Assembly: GCA_977006965.1 (NCBI GenBank) | Contig: OZ345358.1 | Span: forward strand, 682,001-746,000 | Direction: 5' to 3' | Origin: Phymatolithon calcareum | Taxonomy: Eukaryota > Rhodophyta > Florideophyceae > Hapalidiales | DNA: 64,000 nt | Shown: positions 33,718-44,985 of the stretch, in pieces | Layout: every line of letters begins with the position of its first letter | Position numbering within the stretch: the first letter of the stretch is position 1 | The notes under the pieces: model-generated | The model's input: only the letters and a program-made list of their open reading frames with translations | The model's database searches: none | Told to the model about the DNA's origin: nothing | Program-made: the position numbers and the translations under genes

Positions 33718-34620
33718 GAGGAAATTCACTACATGGCCACCAAAAATTGGTACAATTCTCTACATGGCTCTCTCTAACCAAATCTACTGCTCACCCCTTG
33801 TCAAGCGTACTATCATTACTCGCTCTAGCCAAAACTACTACTCATCCGTTTGTCAAAGCAATCTATGGGACAGTAAAATTTATTTTGCGCGGTACTCTCT
33901 ACGCTTTAGATTCTCGTCGCAAGTAGCACCTCCATCATCGCAGGCGGTAAGGTCAATGATCATGGACTGAGCCGCTTTGTCGATGTGTTTTCGTTTCGCC
34001 TCGACGACGTTGTGGATGTTGGGTCTCTCGGAGGTTTGCGAAAAGTGACAAATGTTTTCGCACGAGGAGCAGTGACGGGCCCTCATTTGGGACAGAAAGT
34101 AGGGCTTCTTGCGCTTGCGGCCCGGTCTAGCCACAAGGTCAAACGGCACGAAATCATCCTGCACTAGCTGGTTTCCAGTGACTGCTACACGCGTGGTATT
34201 GGCCCCATGCTGCTTGGTCCACGTTTTCAACATCCGCACATCCCTGAACTAGTGCTTTTTCCACCGATCCAATGATACCGATGCTGCACCAAACGACAAA
34301 AAGCGTACAAAGTGCTTCGCACATTTGTATCGTTGCGCCACGACGTGGGCCTTGTCTATCGACGTGTTGTGGGAGATCACGACTTTGACAACGTCGTCAA
34401 AGCTTGATCCAGCGTAGTCGCCCACCTGTGGCAAGACCTCCTTCTTTTCCATGATTTCAGAGTGGTTACTGCGGGAATGTTGTTTGCCGAGCGTTGCAGA
34501 GAATACGACGACATGCTTACAGAGCGCCGGCGCACTCGTAACAGTTGAGTAGTAGATTTGGCTAGAGATGGCCATGCAGTGAATTTTACCAATTTTGTTG
34601 GCCATGCAGTGAATTTCCTC
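33718..34620 (-). mobile_element. MULE, second internally deleted copy
   Basis: The ends are GAGGAAATTCACTACATGGC and GCCATGCAGTGAATTTCCTC. The minus strand at 33880-34239 encodes MLKTWTKQHGANTTRVAVTG, RARHCSSCENICHFSQT (zinc-knuckle region with its histidine retained and the last cysteine position changed to S/E context) and SMIIDLTACDDGG, as in the C-terminus of the MULE at 4450. At 34320-34480 the N-terminal part (SSFDDVVKVVISHNTS) follows. The catalytic domain and SWIM finger between them are deleted. Confidence 0.75.
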
Positions 34621-35290
34621 GATCATAAATCCAAGTCAACTTGAACTTATTCTCCGTGCAACTTGTTCAATAATGCGATTCCCCATATTCGATCAATCTC
34701 TTTTTTCGCTAATTTCTGCAGAACCCGCAGACCAGAAGCGCCAGTGCTTGAAGCAGCGAATGCAGTGATGTCGGCTCCGATTTCCTTGTCCGAAATATCT
34801 CTGCGAGAAGGACGACTTAAAATAGTACCCTCTCTAAATTAGAAAAAAATGCAAAATGCTAACATTTTACATATTCGTTAACCTTAATCGTGTAATCTTT
34901 GCACTCCGGAAACCAGCGAGAGCCAATTCAGAAGAACAACTCTCTTTGTATACTGTGGATAGATGACACTTTCCCGTGTTTTGTACTCGCTCTGTACAGG
35001 CACAGAAAGACGTTGCAAAGATACCTGCCTCGGAGCCCAAGACGCAATGCTGGAAATCGCACTGGATTGGTCCATAGCAACAGCCCAGTCGAAAATAACC
35101 CATAGTTCCGGCTTTTCGGCGAATTTGGACCGCTGCAAAGCAAGGTTTTAAATCCATCCGTGCATGAGAATCGGCCATCGGAACATGTTGTCCTTTAATC
35201 ACTCCTTCTAAGCCAGTCATATATGCGGTGTATGTATGATTATCAAGTCACTGTATTGTAAAAAACTGTAATTGCATTTTCTATAATTTG
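34621..35290. other. no supportable gene
   Basis: A 117-aa minus-strand frame (34867-35220) has several cysteines but no motif I recognise, and other frames overlap it. Confidence 0.3.
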
Positions 35291-35294
35291 TATC

Positions 35295-35465
35295 TAAACT
35301 TTCTAGAATACGTTTCATGATATATTTGTAGAAACATCTAGAAAAACATTCGAACTTTCTAGAGGTATCTAGAGGACGAGTAAAACTTTCTATAAACACC
35401 TACGAACCTTTCTACATAGCGTTCTAGAACACGAGTGGAACTTTGTGGAAATATCTAGAGATATA
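35295..35465. repeat. imperfect TTCTAGAA / TCTAGA cluster
   Basis: TTTCTAGAA, ATCTAGAAA, TTTCTAGAG, ATCTAGAGG, GTTCTAGAAC and ATCTAGAGAT occur within about 170 bp with AACTTT or AAACA spacers. The TTCnnGAA arrangement recalls heat-shock elements, but no gene with a supported start follows. Confidence 0.6.
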
Positions 35466-35689
35466 GAATGTGCAATTTTCTTTCACAAGCTATGATAGAT
35501 AAAATAGGAAGTGTCTACATAAACCCCGTCTGGAATCCGACTATCGGACCGAAGGGAGACAGACAACCAACGACTCAAAATAAGTAAATAAACAAAGAGT
35601 AATATCGTAAATACACAGCTCCCGCCAGCACAATCGACCCCTGAAATAGTCATTCGTTTCACTTTCTGTCCGTTCAGCACGTCTCGTTA

Positions 35690-36250
35690 AAGCTCCATTC
35701 CTCTTTTGAATCTAAAGTGGCACTTTCCTGCGTTCCGGTGACGACCGGCCTCGCCGGCTTCGTTTCTGCTTCGGGGCGATTGCGTTCGACCCTGTTCTCG
35801 TGGCGGCTGGAATCCTCGCAGGCAATAGTTGCGCATGTTGAGTTACAGTTTCTTCTCCGCTGACCCGCTTTTTTTGGACGAGTTTCTGTAGTATATATAA
35901 AATGACTGCTTCTCACCTGCCCGATGTTTCTTGCCATTGGTTTTGGCAAGAATGGTCTTTTAATTGTAATTGAAATTCTGAACCGAAGAAATCTTTCCAC
36001 TATGCAGAAGGGAAAAGGAGTGCGTTTTGAAGAGAAACAAAACGAACACGGTATTAGGGGCACAAAACGAAAGACAAATAATAGCCTGTTCGATGCAGAA
36101 AATAAGATAATGGCCTCCCCCCCTGATGCGCAGACTGCGGATAATGAAAAATGAGCGTGGTGACCTCGAGAGAGTGCGGGAAACGGAAAACAAAACATGT
36201 CCAAACCAGGGGACGACGCTACCTAAGGATGCTCAAACAGAGATGTGGCA
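35690..36250 (+). mobile_element. R1 element copy E (3' fragment)
   Basis: Contains one tandem-unit relative (CTCCATTCCTCTTTTGAATC..., ending CCGCTTTTTTTGGACG) followed by sequence like the far end of copy A (CCAAACCAGGGGACGACGCT...AAGGATGCTC versus CCAAACAGGGGAGGCGACGCT...GAGGATGTTC at 11245). The orientation matches copy A. Confidence 0.55.
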
Positions 36251-37526
36251 ATGCACAGTATTTCACCCAGTGGTGAGTATTGGGTCTTCCTCTACGTCGA
36301 ACGGGTCTGCGGGAATTAGAATTCAGTGACCGCTACTGCTGACGAAAGTATCGCAATATGTCTACGAATTGCTCAACATTGCGTTTGCGAAATCAGAAGT
36401 GAATAAAAATGCGACAGGTTTGGAGCCAACGCCACGTCCACCAACGAAGCCAAGGAGTCTCTTGAGGGCTGGAAATGATAGGATGATTTTCGCACTCAAT
36501 GATTGGTTTCCGCTCTTTGTAGCTATTGGGGGTGGGGAGTGTCGCAGATTCGATACTACGATCATCTCTCATCGATCGTCAGACAGCCAAACAGCGCTCA
36601 CTCGACAAATGAACCGTACATCTATCGGTTATATTTGCTCAGCCTGTTTCACCCTCATCAAGCCAGTCAACGGTCAAGCAACGATTAGTCGTGATTGACT
36701 TTCAAGATGAGATGACAAACAGTATTGTCGGTTGCATATCGACAATAGCCTACAGCAGACCTAAACGAAACAGAAGCTCGCTGTGTAGAACACAGAGTAC
36801 AGCTCGCGAGACTAACTGCAAAGCTTTCGCTACTTTGATAGCTTGTCACGGCAGGCATACCTTGCGAAGCGAAACATCTCGGTTAGCGAGCGGTTCACTG
36901 TCTGCAATAGATGACAGTCTAAGCCAAATCAGTCTTGAGCTCCCCCCTGTAGATGGATCCTATATAGGCTAGAATAGTTTCCCATCTCATTAAGCTCGGC
37001 AAGTCGGAATCAAGTACAAGCACACCCATCCTACTTCACACACAGGCTCCCTCCGTCACCGAGTACACCTGGGAGGTGCCACCGGCTAAATAAGCAGTTC
37101 ACGCGTACGGCCCGCACCACCACTATGCCGCCAAATGCCGGTTCTGCGAGCGAGGCACCGAGGTTAGTCATCCTGGGTTACCCGACCGAATCTACCGCGT
37201 TTGATAGCATTTTCTCCACATGGGGGGCAGAAATATATGCTTTTGTTTTACGAGCCCTCGGCGCCAGCAAAAGCCTACAATAAGCAGTCTGGGCCCTGTA
37301 TCTACACTGTGTAACAATAATGTCCCCTATTCACATTTGTTTCGCTCATCTCCCTCTTCTCTAGCGCTAGTATCCATCTCCTGCTACGTTCTTCTTCTAC
37401 TCAGAAAATATTGCCCAGCCGTAACCAGTAGATGGTCATTTGTTCGAAAGGGTTGTTTTCTTTAGTGTATGGTTATTTAATCTATGTGCGCCATGGAGAG
37501 AGAAGAGAACTACCCCACCACGCTAG
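36251..37526. other. no supportable gene; possible LINE-A 5' region
   Basis: Frames at 36369-36698 and 36691-36972 have no motifs. A small ATG frame at 37125-37283 (52 codons) could be a LINE leader ORF or chance. Immediately downstream the LINE-A reading frame opens at 37527. Confidence 0.3.
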
Positions 37527-37655
37527 AAACCGTTCTGGAACTCAAATCTCGAAACGAATTGCAAACGTCGCAAGAAACTGTACCAGAAAGCTCAAGAGCA
37601 GGATTCAGAAGAGGCATGGAAGCAATATGAGGAATGTCGTAAAGATATTCGCAAA

Positions 37656-39068
37656 TTGGTGAACAGAAGGAAGCGGCAGCAGTATCAAGAATACATAAAC
37701 GATCTTGACGAAAAGTATGGGTCTAAGGCAATTGAAGAAACCTCCCGAATGCAGAAGATGAGAACACGAAGAACGTCTAGGAACAAGATGACCTGCCGTC
37801 CATTGCATAAATCGCTGTTCACGGCGCACGTGTCTCAGACATGCCGAGATGTCAGAGGATGGCAACCAAGACCTTCGCACTTTGACTGCCCTCCTGAAAT
37901 GCGGAATCTTATCAAACTAGCAATCCTGAAAGCTCCAACCAGAAAGGCCCCAGGCCTGGACGGATTGAAGACCGAAATGTTGAAAGTGGACCAGGAGGAA
38001 TGCACAGACCTAGTCTATGAGCTATGGACAGCCTGCGGCAGATGCGGAACACTTCCACAATCGTGGATGAAAGCTCTCTTGGTCCCGCTGCACAAGAAAG
38101 GAGACCATGACGATCCAAAAAATTTCCGACCCATATCCCTACTGAGTCAGGTCCGAAAGGTAGTTGAATCCACAATTGATATTATGCTCCGTCAAAGATA
38201 CGAGAACCACAAAATCCAGCTGGGATTTCAAAAAGGGAAGAGTACGGAGCTCGCAATCTTGAGGGCGCTGGAACTACAAATGCGAGGGCAGCGATGCATC
38301 GCAGTATTGGACCTGAAGGCAGCGTACGACGCAGTGCCTAGACAACACCTGCAAGAGCGAATGAGAGGGCTTCTCCCGCAAGAGCTATGCGTGATGATCG
38401 AACCATTCTTGATGCCTTCCTGGGTATCCACGGTTGGTGACCCGCAGCAGAAGTGGTTCCTAATCGACAGAGGAGTACCTCAGGGGTCTCCGCTGAGTCC
38501 AAGTTTGTACAACCTTTTCATGGACGAATTCGCGGAAAGAATAAGCCGAGTGTCGCGAGAAGTTGCAGATGTAGCTGCAGTCCTCTTTGCGGACGACGTT
38601 CTTCTATCGGCAAAGACACCAGCGGGACTACAGAGACTATTAAATATTGCATCAAAATGGGCAAGGGACAGGCAGATGGTTTGGAACACGAAACCTGGGA
38701 AGGACGAAGTACTTCTCTCGGAAGACACAAGATCACCCATTTTCAAGCTTGCAGGGAAAACGTTGGCAAAGGTCAAAGAAGTATCATACCTTGGCATCTC
38801 ACTCAGTAACGAGGGAGTTACCGACACAAAAATGCTTGAGCGCATCCGACAAGCCAAGATCGCGGTATATCAACTGAGTTCCCTGGGTATCTCGTTGCGA
38901 GCACTCAGCCCCTTTAAAGCAGTGAAGACATACAAGGCGTTGATACACCCAAGATGGGAGTATGCAATGCATCTGACGCCATGGACGCCGAGAGTCCAGA
39001 CAGCCATCGCAGAAGTGGAGAAAACATTTTTCGCACAAGTATTCGGTCCAATATCGAAAAACCGCTAA
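37656..39068 (+). pseudogene. LINE-A reverse transcriptase
   Basis: A 470-aa frame (non-ATG first codon; the phase is open upstream to 37527). The order is that of a non-LTR reverse transcriptase: basic linker (RRKRQQYQEY), KAPGLDGLKTEML (about 97-109), LLVPLHKKGD and NFRPISLLS (fingers), GFQKGKSTELA, motif A IAVLDLKAAYDAV with D219, motif B PQGSPLSPSLYN (275-286), motif C FADDV with D313 and D314, motif D around WNTKPGKDE, motif E VSYLGISLS, then the thumb (HPRWEYAMHL). All catalytic aspartates are present. The product would copy element RNA at a nicked target. The stop after KNR falls inside the conserved frame, since VRLRLLCRIHNAEN continues in phase as in the relative at 53.4 kb. Confidence 0.9.
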
Positions 39069-39641
39069 GTCAGACTTCGCCTTCTTTGCCGAATTCACAA
39101 CGCCGAAAACATGAGACTTGTTCTAGCACTCAAAATGCTTGAACGAGCCAGATCAAAGAAAAGGAGCCTTTTGTTCGTCCCAATCGAGGAAAGAGATGTG
39201 GGTGAACTACAATGGGTTAGTCGACACATATCCGCAATGCTACAGTACGATCTATTAGAGACGGCACTGACTTCCCTCAAACAGGGAGTTTCAGCAAAAT
39301 CGTTGAGGATCTTGCTCTTCAAAGAAGAAGGGAGACGTCTCGGAGTCCAACAGAAAGAGAAAAATTCCCTATGATCTGCCCGGGTCCACCCCGGCGATTA
39401 TCAGACTCCCGAAAACACGGCACCGCCAATTAGCAATAAAGTGGGCATTCGGTCGGTTCCCCCCAATGAGCACATCACTTCTCACAGACAAGTTCGGTGA
39501 TACTGTACCAATCCTCATGAGCAACCTAGAAGAATACCTCGGAAGATATCAACTGACCAAAGAGGAGATTGATATCACTGAAAAAGCTCTAGACAAGCTA
39601 CTCTTCTTCACTATCGTCTTTTACGACGACATGGAATAGAC
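39069..39641 (+). pseudogene. LINE-A C-terminal domain, separated by stop and frameshift
   Basis: From 39069 to about 39360 the phase of the reverse transcriptase continues (VLALKMLERARSKKRS, LLETALTSLKQGVSAKS). From about 39380 the phase shifts and reads TRHRQLAIKWAFGRFPPMS...LDKLLFFTIVFYDDME before a stop. The K-x-R-x-L-A-x-K-W-x-F-G-R-F-P-P block is shared with the LINE fragment at 524-868. Confidence 0.7.
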
Positions 39642-39660
39642 AAGCCGTCAATTGAGGAAA

Positions 39661-40251
39661 TCTGATCAGTGGACCCCAAGCTTTTCCCTCCGCCCTTTTA
39701 CGGGAGAGGGTTTTTGCAGCTAGGGCTACGACGTTAACCCGGGTTACAAGTATTTGAACGTATGATCGAAGCTACAACGTGGCTGCTGAAACGTATCTCC
39801 CTTGCAGTCTCATGAGTGTTACTGAGGGCGTTTAACCCCCTCGTACTGCTACAGTTGAGGTTTATTGAGACACAGTAAAATAATTCTTTTGCGAGGCCCA
39901 CGCGCTTCAAAACACGTCATAGAGTATTTCCTGTTCTTCCCCATGTGTATGCGCTCGTACTGAACACGTTTGGAGTGAGTTCGCGAAGGGTACGCGAAGC
40001 TACAAGCAAAGCCGCGATTTTCGTGTCCAAATATGCCTATTCGTTCAGATGATGTAGACAGTTAGCAGTTGCGCGTTCGGATATTATTTCAAGGTGGATA
40101 TCTTCTTAAGCACAGTACCTGGACTCCTTTTTTTCGTTTTCACAAAATCGGCTGAAAAAAAAGAGTTACGGGCAGTTCTACATCGAGCAAAACATTCGGA
40201 TTTGGCCCCTAAACTGAGCTTTTCGGCCTGAGTGTCCTTTGCGCTTCATCT
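39661..40251. other. probable LINE-A 3' flank; no gene
   Basis: Non-coding. No tail of the TAAAATAAATC type was identified; GTTTATTGAGACACAG near 39860 could be a tail remnant. Confidence 0.3.
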
Positions 40252-40590
40252 GTGTACCTATTGAGCTACGATCTGACTATAAGTCATTGCGGCCTGGATG
40301 AGAAATGTGTTTCCATGATGAGAGGAGCTTTGGCAGACCACGAGAGAGCCATGTATGCTTTTAGTGCCTTCAAAACAGAGCATTCACGATCGGTCGCCAT
40401 GCAGACAGGAATGTATATTATGAAGGCAGTCGCAGATGGAGGAATGGGAGGATCAATTGAGGACTTTGTTTTGCTCTTGACACTTCTCAACTCAGAAAAA
40501 CTAGAGCCGTATCATGGAGCAGAGGAATACGTATCGCAGAAAGTGGTCTGGAGAGAGCTCCATGAATTCGACTGGAAGGTACAGTTCTGA
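40252..40590 (+). CDS. hypothetical protein, 112 aa
   Basis: I do not recognise it. The frame starts at a GTG; the first ATG is at codon 22 of the frame. Visible: VSMMRGALADHERAMYAF, a Gly-rich turn DGGMGGSIEDF and a C-terminus KVVWRELHEFDWKVQF. No sister copy in the window. It may be a fragment of a larger gene. Confidence 0.25.
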   Translation: MYLLSYDLTISHCGLDEKCVSMMRGALADHERAMYAFSAFKTEHSRSVAMQTGMYIMKAVADGGMGGSIEDFVLLLTLLNSEKLEPYHGAEEYVSQKVVWRELHEFDWKVQF

Positions 40591-40636
40591 TGTGTACCGC
40601 TGTCATTTGGCGGTACATACTAGCTCGTCGCATCGG

Positions 40637-41617
40637 TTATTCTCGCCGTGTAGATGAAGGATCGCGAAACTGCTCAGCGATGATGCTTCCTTCCTTAGGG
40701 CCGATATAGTTCGCGGGTGGTATCCTTTTGCCGTTCATTACCTCCCCAATGATGACAAGTGCTGAGTGCAATGTCAAAATCTCATCTCTGTGTTCCTCTG
40801 AGTCTGCAGTCTCTTCATCCTCCTCTCCTTGTTCGAGAACGATATCCTCCGTTCCACTCTCGTCATCAGAGTCACTGGCTTCTGGCGAAGGACTCCAAGT
40901 AACCAAAGCCATATTTGAATCTGGTTCATGTCCTTCTATTTGTTGGGTGCTGATACCTCGAGTCTGCTCATGGTCTCCACTGTTAGGTGTCTCTGGAGAC
41001 GAAAGATTTCGAGTAACAAAAGTCACATTTGAATCTGGTAATGATGGTTGATGTCCTTCCATGGGCTGGTTACTGATACCCCGAGTCTGCTCATGGTCTG
41101 CACTGTCTGGTGTGTCTGGAGACTATCTTTTTCGGCCACGCTTCTTCAATTCTCTGAAAGCAAATTGTGTAGTTCGAAACGAGCGAACATCTTCTTCTAA
41201 AGCTGTCCCGTCCGCAGAAAATTGTGTTTCTGCCCACCGTTTTAGACGTTCTTTCTTGCACGAAAGACTTCCCGCTGTAGGGAGTCTCAAGGATCTCAAG
41301 CAATCCTCCAATGCTTTTCCAGGCCACATCCGGTCTTTCCGTTTAGAGCTTGCTGGATCTTAAAATGATGTTGATGAAGACATAGAGATGGAAGCCGTTC
41401 CTACCTGCACAACGAAGGAGCGGGGGCTCTTCAGAGTCATCCATCTTTGTGCTTCCCTTGCAGCGGACGTCCAATCCGAGAACTTGATGATTTCAAAATG
41501 TATGCGCTCTCTGTGATTCTGATGGTAAAGCTTCTGAACTGCTTCCTTCCTGTGTACGTCACTCTCTACAGTATAGATCCAACAAAACCTACTCATGCTC
41601 TGAAAAACTGCACACAT
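40637..41617 (-). pseudogene. unrecognised acidic repeat-containing coding remnant
   Basis: Three minus-strand frames (41617-41360, 41329-41123 and 41062-40637) share one phase and are separated only by a TAA (41360-41362) and a TAG (41123-41125). The middle part is basic (ELKKRGRKR). The last part holds two imperfect copies of about 40 residues (SPDTPDSADHEQTRGISNQP and SPETPNSGDHEQTRGISTQQ, each followed by EGHxP...DSN) and then an acidic run (DSDDESGTEDIVLEQGEEDEE). A GTAGG donor-like site near 41405 leaves an exon structure possible. No family recognised; it could be a host gene or part of an element. Confidence 0.4.
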
Positions 41618-42050
41618 AACATTCCTAAGGCCCTAATGGTACGACGAACGTAGATTAAAATGGTGCTGGGGTTCAGTAACAGCGATCAATACCCCGAAAG
41701 GTGGATTTTAAGACCCGAAATGGACTATCATTGAATTATTTTAATAATAAAATCTGCAAAAAGTATCTACAAAATAAGAATGACCCAAACAGGACAGATT
41801 TGTCCAGAAATAGATGTGCAGTACGAGAGCGTTAATAAATTCCAAATTCAAAAAAACGGCAAAGCGCGGTACCGCCCAGGCCTTCTTACAGTGCTCATCG
41901 TTCCCATTCTTCATCGAGAAACCCCTGTTTGTCGTCTACAGTCGCGATCACATGCTCCTCAGAAGGGCACAGAAGCTTCAAAAAACCTTCAGAAGCTCTA
42001 AACGCCCTCTTCCGAACTCTCTCGCTTAAGTCTCACATGGACCTTGGCAC
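41618..42050. other. no supportable gene
   Basis: Short frames only. This is the left flank of the hAT insertion. Confidence 0.3.
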
Positions 42051-43388
42051 CAGGGGTAGGAGCAATATAATTGGAGAGAATTGGAAACAAATCGTACGCC
42101 AAAAATATATTGCAATTATTCTTGCCACGAAAATTAAAAATTGCTATTGCTATTCTTTGTCTTAACAATAATTGCAATAATCTAATTAATTGCAATTAAT
42201 TGAAGATTTCTCCCGGTTTTTACATTCCTCTATTAATTGGACCTTCTGCACGCTCGAACAGCCTGGGAGACTAGATGCTGATCCCAAAATCGGCTGTTTA
42301 CTTTCAAAAAAAAGTGTCTCGAAAAGCACGGGTTCAAGCCTGGAGTGTTGATCAGTAAGGACTTACTTCGCAAAACTCCAAAGTCGTTCTACTTCAGCAG
42401 TGGAAGCCAAAATAAATTCACAATTGATGTACTCCTCTTCATGAGATCTGTCGTCTCCAGCATTAAGTATGTCTTCAATGCCTTCAGGAGCAATCCGTTG
42501 CGGAATATGGTGATTCTCGACTAATTCATGCAACAATCCTTGACAGGCACCACGCTCTTCAGCCGTCATAGTATGCGTCCTCCTTTGCTGTATTTTCACG
42601 GCACCAGATTCAAAATGAGGATCTGATACAATGGCACTTGTTGCAGAAATGTACTGAGTTCTGAGTCCGCAACCTCCAAGTGGGCTCTGATCAGTGTTAG
42701 GATCATTTTTCTGCCGAGAAACAAGCTGGGTAAGTCCATTCAGCATGGCTCGCCCCTTCGACAGGCGAATTCCCTGCTCCTGAAGTTTCTTGGTTACCTT
42801 GTTTATAACTTCAAACATGCTAGTGTACCTTTGCACACGACGTGCAAAGCTTGCACTATCATTAAGGATCATGTCCTAGTCCGGATTGTTACTGATCTCA
42901 GAAAGCTGTGGTAAATCCTAAGGAATCGTTCAAACATGTAAAACAATCCGGACCAACGAGTCTTTTTTGGTTTGAGAGGTTTCAGATCAGTGAGGTTTCT
43001 AAGAGAAGCAGCGCTCTTGATCTTGCGCTTGGCTTAGCGCATAGTATCCTCCATGCTTTCATTGACAAATGACAGATAACTGCAATATGTATGGCAGGCG
43101 GCTTGCAAAACTAGCATCTGACCGGCAGGTGAGGATCGTCTGGCGATAGTCGCCCAGCGATAGTCGCCAGGTGTCAGCGGAAGCATTCGTTTGTCTTCGT
43201 GGTAACCGTCAACAACAAAGAAGCAATTAATTGGAATTAATTGGAGAATGTTTACGGCAACAAATAAATTATTGCAATTATTCAGAAAAGAAAAATTAAT
43301 AATTGGAATTGGAGGGTTTTCGAAAATTAAGTATTGCATTGCACTAATTGCAATTAATTTTTTTCCAGCTAAATTTATCGCACCCCTG
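42051..43388 (-). mobile_element. hAT element with perfect 8-bp target duplication
   Basis: The left end CAGGGGTAGGAGCAATA and the right end TTTATCGCACCCCTG are inverted relatives. Exact copies of CTTGGCAC flank the element at 42043-42050 and 43389-43396, the 8-bp duplication diagnostic of hAT transposition. Subterminal regions are rich in TTGCAATTA-type words. The interior encodes the second half of a hAT transposase on the minus strand. At 1.3 kb it is an internally deleted, non-autonomous copy. Confidence 0.9.
42363..42872 (-). pseudogene. hAT transposase C-terminal region
   Basis: A 169-aa frame ending in CEFILASTAEVERLWSFAK, which corresponds to the hAT dimerisation domain (usually a small-residue run followed by ERxFS). 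A helical region with KVTKKLQEQGIRLSKGRAMLNGL precedes it. The frame ends at AAGTAAGT, so a donor splice site may lie there and the stop may be intronic. Upstream, out of phase (about 42900-43030), LTDLKPLKPKKTRWSG matches the hAT T-R-W block. The BED finger and first catalytic acids are absent. Confidence 0.7.
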
Positions 43389-44660
43389 CTTGGCACCAAC
43401 CAACGCACCGGGAAATTGATGTCATCACGCCCGACCACAAGCCGTATACTAGCACTCATTGGGTGGCAAGGTACAAGCGAAAAGTTCTATGTCAGTTTTA
43501 GGTACGATTATCCTCTCAGTTGTGGAAACTTCGCACTCTAAACGGTGACTTCTCATCCGAGAATTGTGTTATTGGACTTCTTTCGCAGTACGATAGCGTG
43601 GTGACGATGTTTCCCCAAGTTAGTTGCGAAAACTTGCTGCTTAGACGTCCGCTAAGATGCGAAGAAAGGGGCGAAAAGAAACTACAGTGACAGAGCCTAT
43701 TAAGTTTTTCGAAATACTCGTGCTCATGGAAAGAGTTGAGTTCGGCGCTGAGAGCGCTATTTGGAAGTCTTCCAGGCCGAAGAAGTATTTCCCCGGGCCT
43801 TCTTCATCCAAAACAGGGATTTCGGTGGCCGAATACCTCCGGTTGATTTCATTCAGAGTGCAATCAAGTGAATAAGGCGACATGTACTCTGCGCACTACC
43901 GCTGGTCCCTCGATCAAGATTATGTCGATCCCATGAATGATCACAGAAAGCACACTGTGTCAAAGAGATTTTGAAGGCGAGATAGCCCACGTAATGGCAG
44001 TTTTGTGCTGTCTTATGGGCGCGTATGCCGGTATAAGGCACATTGCGTGTGCGGATTCTTACTTGTTGAGTGCTGACTCTGGAGAGATTCAACAAGTGCG
44101 CCCATAGTTCATAGCGGCCATCTAACTCTTCCGGCGAGTTTCTAGGTTTTTAGCTGGCTGTTATTCTCTATTGACCATGCAGAGTGTCAGCAGCACATGA
44201 CGCAGCGAAGTTTTTGTGAAGTGCCGGATGAGCAACTCATCGATAGCATTTGACACGCGAATTACCTGTCGACGTTCAGTCGCGCCAGAACGTACATTTG
44301 CATTCGAGTGCAGTGTTGGACGCCACGGAACCCCTAAGAAAAATAAAAGGATGACTGCAGAGGTCATGATGACTACTTTTGTTGCGCAAAACAACTGCAG
44401 AGTTTGAAATGCAAGACCTCGACCATTGTGTTCTCCCCATGTAATACGCTTGATAGTGCCACAATATACATTTGGAACACTTCTACTGTTAGTAACTGCT
44501 TCACGGAGCATGCTGAAGACATCTATGAGCTTGGCGCTGTTGATGCGCTTGATAGCGAGAAGCTTTCATGTGCAAAAAATAAATGATTCTTATTCCCTCA
44601 ATTGAACGAAGTTTTCCGTCAAATAGAAACTAGTTTATATGTGGCGGGATTTTTCCTGCA
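43389..44660. other. no supportable gene
   Basis: Frames at 43641-43883 and 44161-44511 (both minus) show no family motif. Confidence 0.3.
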
Positions 44661-44985
44661 GTGGAGGGAATGGATGCGAGTTTACTTCAAACTCTCGTTG
44701 TCTATTTTGCAAATGAGAGGCTTATCATAGCGCTACATCGCATTGCCTACATTTCTACTTCGCCTTCTTGGGGCAGGTCTCCTGGATTGTGTCGACGGCG
44801 CTCTGTAATCTTGCTTCTTCTTGCTCTGAGAGGATTGTTTTGTCTCTTAAACAGAAGCCCGCTCGGGGCAGCTTGAAGCCACATTTACGAGACTCCTTCT
44901 TAGTAGGGACGACGTTGCTTGCCGTGATACGCGGGCGCCGATGCGTCATGTATGGCAAAGCAAATACGCTGCTTGCTGACATCAC
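44661..44985 (-). pseudogene. LINE-B-type 3' fragment
   Basis: The minus frame 44985-44755 ends LQSAVDTIQETCPKKAK, matching the end of the LINE-B protein near 62176 (MAVDTVQRKCPKSK). The following 3' region (TGTAGCGCTATGATAAGCC, down to GCATCCATTCC) parallels the LINE-B 3' UTR (TGTAGCGCAACG, ending in ATCC-type repeats). A 5'-truncated copy of a diverged subfamily. Confidence 0.65.

Larger units (their letters stand above)
37527..39660 (+). mobile_element. LINE-A non-LTR retrotransposon, longest copy
   Basis: One coding phase runs from 37527 through the reverse transcriptase to the C-terminal domain. It carries only a TAA at 39066-39068 and an apparent single-base slip in the A-run near 39360. 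After the slip the frame reads AIIRLPKTRHRQLAIKWAFG...FPP and ends with a stop near 39640. An endonuclease domain is not visible upstream, and tail and target duplication were not found, so the 5' part is missing or unrecognised. Confidence 0.75.

Noticed and set aside
38480-38857. 125-aa minus-strand frame
   Set aside because: Antisense to the LINE-A reverse transcriptase motifs B-E.
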